Shown piece after piece: positions 58,501-64,000 of a DNA stretch of 64,000 bases. Where the stretch lies: the NCBI GenBank assembly GCA_002633005.1, contig NMRA01000146.1, forward strand, positions 307,981 through 371,980, written 5' to 3'. Every line of letters starts with the position of its first letter. Within the stretch, counting starts at the first letter, position 1. Made by a program: the position numbers and the translations under genes. The notes under the pieces were generated by a model. It saw nothing but the letters and a program-made list of their open reading frames with translations, made no database searches and had not been told where the DNA came from. This DNA is from Phoronis australis. Its lineage: Eukaryota; Phoronida; Phoronidae.

Positions 58501-59243
58501 CTGTTAGTTTAGATATAATAGGATCAAGCTGTTTCTTCAGAAAATAATGCCACGCGTGTAACGTAGGGAATGATAAGCAGTTTCACCTAGGCCAAGGATC
58601 TGTCTACAACTTCTTATTTACCAAATGAAGAACAAACGTCACTTAAACACAGAAACAGAATCACGAGTGCTTCACTGTCTACTTATCTGAGTCAGGATAT
58701 CACGGAGTGACGATTACAACTACTCAAAGCGGAAAGGTTTAAAATGAACTCAAAGATATGATGAAATGTTATTCTTGTATCGTTTTGGAGCATATTTCAT
58801 CAAGGCACAGAGTCCCATGACAATCCGCCTATAATCCCTCATGACTAAATCCCAAAAATACGCATCACTGTTTCGCATAAGACGTTACAGATTACATGTA
58901 CATTGGCTGTTTTCATTTTGGCAGTGTTATTACTAGTTAAATTGATAGTGTTAGATTGAGTTTTCGTACATATACATATCGGTTTGCTTAAAAACAGGAA
59001 TCAAGCTTCACTTACATGTACATGTATACTCTGCTTTAAAATTATCTAATCATTTGGATTTGTTTGTAGGAGAAAGCAACTGAGTTTGGTGTCACTTCAA
59101 TTTGAAAAAAATTCTGGCCAATGAGAAATTATTTTGCTCAACGCCATGTTGGCTTTTTTGTCCTTTGAAATAGGGCCGTCCCGGATTACACGGTAACACA
59201 AGAATGTCACTTTATTTACAAACAGTGCCGTAAGTATGTACAT
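58501..59243. other. Intronic stretch, nothing recognised
   Basis: No exon or repeat partner recognised before the 3' end of the non-LTR element. Confidence 0.3.
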
Positions 59244-59361
59244 GTAAGTAAGTAAGTAAGTAAAACAAAAAAGAAAAGACCAGTGTACGCGCATTGCAAG
59301 AGGACCAGAAAGAGAAGGCCGAGATAAATATGATAATAAATAAATATAATTTTTCCTTACT

Positions 59362-59721
59362 TCAAAAATATTTTTGATGAAAATCGAAGTTTTTTCTTGT
59401 AACATCTTTTTGCATTATTGTAATTAATTTACTTTCACAGCTTTCTGCACGGAATCGTGGATATTTAATCTCAACTTGACAGTAAAAGGTGTTTCTGGCA
59501 TCTAAGACAAACGGACACTCAAACAGAAAATTTTGTTCAGTTTCGGCCTGACCAGTGTGACAAAGACAGCAAATTCTGTCATCAAATTCTAAAGATCGAA
59601 AACGCCCAACATCAACCAATAGATGTAAGGTTCCGGTCCTAATTTGAGCAAGAATTGACCTACTAGGCCGAGTTAAGTCTAAAAGCACGTAAGGCTCAAC
59701 TTCAAATACATTCTTCATCAA
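59362..59721 (-). pseudogene. Non-LTR element, C-terminal zinc-knuckle region
   Basis: It includes RICCLCHTGQAETEQNFLFEC, abbreviated C-x2-C-x(7-8)-E-x-E-x(2)-F-x(3)-C, the motif that ends many non-LTR ORF2 proteins. A run LTRPSRSILAQIRTGTLHL precedes it, also typical. Confidence 0.75.
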
Positions 59722-59852
59722 AACATATTAGGTTCTTAACTTTGGTTTCGAACGGCTTTCAAACAACCACCTATTACAGGCCAAATCATGCAAAATAGTC
59801 TTACAGTGAGACAGATTAACTCAACGTAATGTATAAAAATATTCCAAAATCC

Positions 59853-60236
59853 CTAATTCTTCAAAATGCTCAAAACGTCAGAAGACCAATTATTAGTACA
59901 AGTAGTGTAGTCCCACCAAAATATTCGGTGTGTTAGTCTATCATCCTTGAGATTAACAATACGATTCCACATTCTCAAAAGCTCAATTTTCCGCCTAACA
60001 CTGGGGAATTCCCACCCAATGTCACCCATAACACCATGATTTGGAGCGAATTTGTGAACGCCCAAGAAAAATCGCACGGCTCTATTCTGAATGACATCAT
60101 AATCCTGTAGACCAGAGCCGCCCCAGACACATACACAATAGTCTCTAACAGGCACAATACAAACATTGAATGATGTAGTGAACGTTCTGTACCTCGTATT
60201 TTTATTCTTTTTAAATTTATTAATTAAAGCGCCCAA
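59853..60236 (-). pseudogene. Non-LTR element, region after the RT
   Basis: It contains the segment VRDYCVCVWGGSGLQDYDVI followed by QNRAVRFFLG, the usual post-RT thumb-like region (Y-x-x-x-VWG, Q-x-R-A-x-R-x-x-x-G). Frame differs from the RT piece. Confidence 0.7.
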
Positions 60237-60306
60237 AGCTCTTCGGATAGAGTTTTAGCAGTTTCAGAAAACTTCAAATCGTGATTTAAATTATTCCTAA
60301 ATATTT

Positions 60307-60810
60307 TTATTCGGGTACATATTCTAGGTCTAGTCGACCCAACCGAAATGGATATAAACTACGAGAGACATGCTTGGATATGAAGTGAATAATATTAGTT
60401 TTTTCCTGATTGACAATCAGCCTCCATTTAGAGCACCATTTATCAACCATATTCAATAAATCCTGTAAATTTTCTTCGCTCTCAGCAAGTACCACTATAT
60501 CATCAGCATAAAACAAAGATGAAACATTATCAGCACCGATAGGAATTCCTAAATTTGACTGTTTTAATTCCTTTGCCAAATCATTTATAAATAGTGCAAA
60601 AAGAGTAGGTGATAAAACATCTCCTTGTTTGACCCCACAACATGTAAGAAACCGTCCGTAAAGGTATTATTAATCTTAACACAGGATTGAGTTATGGCAT
60701 AAATATTTTTAACTGATTCATAAAAACTTTCCAACAATCATAACATCAACATTTTAAAAAGTAAACTATTTCTATATACACAGTCAAAAGCTTTTTGCAT
60801 ATCAATAAAC
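60307..60810 (-). pseudogene. Non-LTR reverse transcriptase fragment
   Basis: The 5' part reads MFIDMQKAFD (the F-x-D-x-x-KAFD block). A broken stretch precedes GVKQGDVLSPTLFALFIND, and then LFYADDIVVLAES with the catalytic A-DD motif and KTNIIHF follow. These are RT blocks 3 to 6 of the non-LTR type. Stops and frameshifts near 60640-60780 inactivate it. Confidence 0.8.
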
Positions 60811-61358
60811 ATAAGTCGGAAACACTTGCTGCCTCGGTTTTGTGCTGGCCATTGGAGTTTCACAACTTCATTGTTGTCGACGTCTGATTTTTACGTCTGA
60901 TTCTTTACAAGTTTTTCTCTGTTGCAATCCAATAATCGTCCATCTAACGGTAATAAAATATTACTGCTGTGCTGAAAGCAAGAACTCTGACATGACGAAG
61001 TTTGATAAACTGGACAAATTCCCTTGGATGCGTGATGTGGAATTCTTCGCCTTCCCGACGAAAATGAGAGACTCGAAAACTTACTTGATTTCTAAAACGA
61101 GGCTTCTTATCTCCGGGACAGAGGAGAGTCTGTAATCCGTGACGACCCTATTACATGTCCGTGCACGTATACACAAATACAAAAGACGCCTTACAAAAGT
61201 TATGAGTTCTGCATTCGCAAGAATATCACGAGGGTATCAAGGATTGTAACGTGCTTTGCAGGTAATACATAGCATGGTCTTGCGTTTCCGAAATGTCCTC
61301 GAACCTTTAGAGTTCCTTGAAAGAAAAAGTGTGTCTGACTCGTACCAGGCGTAAAAGG

Positions 61359-61622
61359 TTAATAAACTTTATGATTTTCGTCCAAAATTAAGTCATAAAA
61401 ATAGCCAGTTCCGGAGTTTAAGTCACCCATCATGATGAAAAAGCATTGTTGGTGTTTATCCTCTAGTTTAGACAGTTTCTTATGAAGAAGTGTAACAATG
61501 CTTCTTTCTGACGTAGTTTCATAAGACACAGGCACTGTAGGTAGCATATGCATGTGGAGGAAGCGCATAATAATGTCTTCTCGACATGTAACAACTTTTG
61601 TCGAATTTAAAATCAACACCAC
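61359..61622 (-). pseudogene. Non-LTR AP-endonuclease fragment
   Basis: It includes LPTVPVSYETTSER and CFFIMMGDLNSGTG, the GDxN-x-R/S-TG block of APE-type retrotransposon endonucleases. Only this part of the domain is visible. Confidence 0.65.
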
Positions 61623-62739
61623 TCGAGAACTGAATATTTATGTGCTTGAAGAAAGGTGATATCGAATGCTTTATAAAGAAATTGACGCCACCGACTACCT
61701 GCCATACTTTCTGGCTTTCTTATTACAATTTTGTAGTTTCAGTGTTATGAGTATTCTATTAATATCAAGGTCACGTGCTCATTCACTTGACCTTGCACTG
61801 CGCTAAAAATACTGGTTGGAATTGTTTTGTAATCGTCTTTTTCTTGCACGCCAAGTTTTGTTGAAGTTATGATTCTGTGTCACAATAGGGCACCTATTTT
61901 TCTAAATTTTATGCATAAATTGTGCTTTCGGTATATGTTTTGTGATTATATGTACTTAGTAATGCTTTCTACTTCAGGGTGTATCAAAGCTGCAACAAAT
62001 TATGGAAAATGTTACTTGATTTACAGAAATATGTTACACTAGGATTATGAGATATGAAGCTCACTCAAACCATCTGCCACATATCTTCGTATATTTTTAT
62101 AGTCATGCTTGTCAAATTCTAGTTTTAGGAGCTGAAATGGTTTAATGGTAACAATTATGCATGTCCAGTTTACTACTTAACGTGATTTTGGATAACCCTG
62201 CTTAATGTGGATTCAGGTAAGTGGCGTCGCACAGTTCTTGGCATGCCTGATTTTTCTCAGAAAAGCCACAGTATTTAGGTGGTAATGGGTGACAAAGTAT
62301 AAGCATATCCACACTTTGCTGTAATTTTTCATGGAAGAAAATTAGAGGAATGTTTTGAATACAAATATTAGAAGCTCGCAGGAATGATTGAGAATTAAAC
62401 ACACATTCTTCTGCATTTTTGCCCAAAACCAGTTTTGGTATACGACAAAAAATTTATACCTAATATATCGACGTCCTTCACCTGGGGCAGAGTATTATGA
62501 TATCGCCCATGTCATATCTAAGTAAATTTTGTCCTTACCCTAGATTACCATTAAATCCGCCCTAATGGTCTAATATTCCCAGAAGCCTCACCCTACTTCT
62601 CGCGCCCAGGGGCTGCTGCACCACCTCCGCTAAGCCTACGAGGCACTTGTCAAATGTCGGGATACTCGAACAAATTTCGCAGTGATTGGCACTCCAAGGG
62701 TATCAAGAGGAGTACGACATACGCAACCTACCGTGATAT
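61623..62739. other. Intronic stretch, nothing recognised
   Basis: AT-rich. A family C Ig exon would be expected in this intron from the B-A-C order, but none is seen. Confidence 0.3.
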
Positions 62740-63215
62740 GAGAACTAGGCTCCCTATACATTCAGATCTGAAATTTGATTCCTACAACGACGTTTGACGT
62801 ATACTCCCGTACAGCGATATCTGAAATATGCTCTGTGCAGTTATCACTGAAATAAGCACCGTATAGTGAACCCTGAAATGTGCTCTCACTGTGATATCTG
62901 ACGTATGCTCCCTGCACTGACGTAGGAAGTATCCTCCGTACAGTGGTATTCGATGGATGCTCCCAACAGCGATACCTGTGGTATGCTACCTACCGTAAAA
63001 CCTAAACTACACTTCCTACAGTGACACATGAAGGAAGCTACCTAACGTAATATTTGAAGTACGCTCTCTAGAGACACATCTGAAGTTTATTCCCTACAGT
63101 GATATCCGAATTTCTTCACTACTATGATACCTGAAGTGCACCCCCTGCAGAGAAATATTAAGAGCGCTCCCTATATTGTTACGCAATGATATCTGAAGTA
63201 TGCCCTCGACTTTGG
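62740..63215 (-). repeat. Long minisatellite next to an A-type Ig exon
   Basis: About fifteen imperfect 28-33-bp units with cagtgatatctgaagtatgc cores, the longest array of this family in the window. Its right part is the counterpart of 54035-54295. Confidence 0.75.
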
Positions 63216-63320
63216 ATATTATTGCCTTTGATGTTTGTCGTTGAATCAGTGTTAAAATCTCAACATGTGTAAAAACTGTCGTCGCTGCACAAAAGTCTAG
63301 TTCCACAAAAACGAACTCAC

Positions 63321-63641
63321 AGAATACGGTTGCGGTAAGTTGTCTAGTAACAGTCTGTTGAGTCAAATTATTTACAGCTGTGCAGCTAAGCTTCATTCCA
63401 TCTATGCTCCGGTCTACTGATAAGACTGAAGAGTAGCTTGTAGAGCCGTTGATTGTGTAGGAAGTTGACGGGTAGGAAGTAGTCAAATTGGACGAGAACC
63501 AAGTCACCGAAGCAGCAGGATACACGTGGTCCGTAATGCAACTGATGTTACTGTTCTCAGCAATCGACACTTTGTCCGCCTTATCGTTGATGTACGTGAG
63601 ACTTGGGCTAAAAATCGCAAATGCCAGTCTTGTAGGTCCAC
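63321..63641 (-). CDS. Ig domain exon 1 of the window, family A
   Basis: 321 nt, phase 1 to phase 1; acceptor cttatttccag, donor gtgagt. It contains GPTRLAFAIFSPSLTYIND, SIAENSNISCITDHVYPAA, VTWFSSNLTT, NGSTSYSSVLSVDRSIDG and LSCTAVNNLTQQTV. The acceptor decides the true start of the domain, which lies upstream of the first in-frame methionine. It is nearly a twin of 54409-54729. As the exon furthest 5' in the window it is unlikely to be the true N-terminus, since no signal-peptide exon precedes it here. Confidence 0.9.
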
Positions 63642-64000
63642 CTGGAAATAAGGTAAAACGTTGTATGCATAACCCTTATCTAAGAGGTTGCAATTAGTAA
63701 TGAAATATAATCAGAAATATACACACTTGATTGCGGAAGTGAAAAAAAAGACTTGTTTAAATAGAGGTTTGGTTGTTGCTCTGATAAAAGGCTTTACAGG
63801 TTATTGGGATTGTCCAATCCCAAAGCATTGCCATACGATTGGCCAATAGTAAAGCATTGCCTCCGGTTGGCCAATCGTAAAGCAGGTGATTGCACGTCAT
63901 GGAATGAACTGTCATTTCTTCCATGCATACAGTGGCGGATTTAGGGGCTCGAATTTCTGAGAACGTAAACCTTTCACTAAAAAGGAGGCCTAAAAAGCAC
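63642..64000. repeat. Right part of a recent segmental duplication
   Basis: Intron sequence corresponding to 54730-55080, including ttacaggttattgggattg, the CCAAT-like 28-bp tandem repeat and the cagtggcggatttaggg segment. The duplication runs off the window edge. Confidence 0.8.

Larger units (their letters stand above)
59244..61622 (-). mobile_element. Decayed non-LTR retrotransposon
   Basis: Minus-strand pieces appear in the order endonuclease (61622-61359), reverse transcriptase (about 60810-60307), C-terminal region (60236-59853) and zinc-knuckle region (59721-59362). The element ends in a (TTAC)n tail at 59264-59244, as many jockey/CR1/L2-type elements end in a short microsatellite. 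Frames are broken between pieces. About 0.5 kb between the endonuclease and RT pieces (60840-61358) does not read as part of the element, so a deletion or later insertion is likely. The exact clade cannot be set without an alignment. Confidence 0.8.
17127..63641 (-). other. Inferred transcription unit: Ig array - TSP1 - TM - helical tail
   Basis: Twelve complete Ig exons, one TSP1 exon and one TM/cytoplasmic exon lie on the same strand, in the order expected for a type I receptor. All junctions up to the TM exon are phase 1, so any linear combination keeps the frame. The Ig-TSP1-TM order recalls UNC5 receptors, but UNC5 has two Ig domains and ZU5/death domains, which are absent here. No signal-peptide exon or promoter on this strand was found, so the 5' end is probably beyond 64 kb. 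Two or more separate genes are also possible, especially across the large introns at 19.3-29.4 kb and 40.0-46.5 kb. Confidence 0.5.

Noticed and set aside
1-64000. tRNA, rRNA or other structural RNA genes
   Set aside because: None could be recognised by eye on either strand; a covariance-model scan would be decisive.

Overview
The window reads as nuclear DNA of a marine invertebrate animal. Genes are split into short exons with GT/AG introns. It has abundant tacatgtaca-type AT-rich spacers, many transposon families, and several traces of high heterozygosity, including apparently unmerged haplotypes at single-n joins. The sequence alone does not separate an invertebrate deuterostome, lophotrochozoan or cnidarian. 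The mix of MAM, Ig, TSP1 and THAP modules with a Ty3/Gypsy element and a non-LTR element fits any of these.

The main content is a very large receptor-like gene on the minus strand, covering about 63.6 kb down to 17.1 kb and open at both ends. I find twelve complete Ig-fold exons (63641-63321, 58500-58165, 54729-54409, 52757-52422, 49577-49242, 48843-48517, 46784-46461, 39978-39643, 38521-38186, 38036-37704, 34435-34088, 29704-29381). They are followed by one thrombospondin type 1 exon (19345-19157). Last comes a 1,079-nt exon (18205-17127) with a transmembrane helix and a long helical cytoplasmic region resembling the stalk region of dynein heavy chains. All the extracellular exons are bounded by phase-1 introns, so they can be added, lost or skipped without breaking frame. 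Nine Ig exons fall into three sequence families (A, B, C) in a repeated B-A-C order, which shows that the array grew by block duplication. Linking the exons into one transcript is inference. Each exon and its phase is read directly.

Region by region: 1-3.7 kb holds dispersed repeats and a decayed LTR-like copy. At 3.7-5.9 kb are the last three exons of a plus-strand type I membrane protein with a MAM domain. At 6.2-10.6 kb are repeats, a tandem pair of MITEs and a minus-strand THAP-domain ORF. At 11.3-15.7 kb is a complete but dead Ty3/Gypsy retrotransposon. At 17.1-19.3 kb is the 3' part of the receptor. At 19.9-28.8 kb, inside one receptor intron, is a nest of inverted repeats with remnants of a transposon protein. 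At 29.9-32.3 kb is a fold-back element made of palindromic minisatellites. At 40.3-40.95 kb is an LTR-like element whose promoter carries a dense cluster of heat-shock elements before a TATA box. At 41.4-42.1 kb is a plus-strand signal-peptide exon, assembled twice. At 59.2-61.6 kb is a decayed non-LTR retrotransposon.

Together, the window looks like a locus of rapidly diversifying cell-surface receptors (Ig-TSP1 and MAM types) expanded by tandem duplication and packed with mobile DNA. An immune, recognition or adhesion role is a reasonable inference but is not shown by the sequence.
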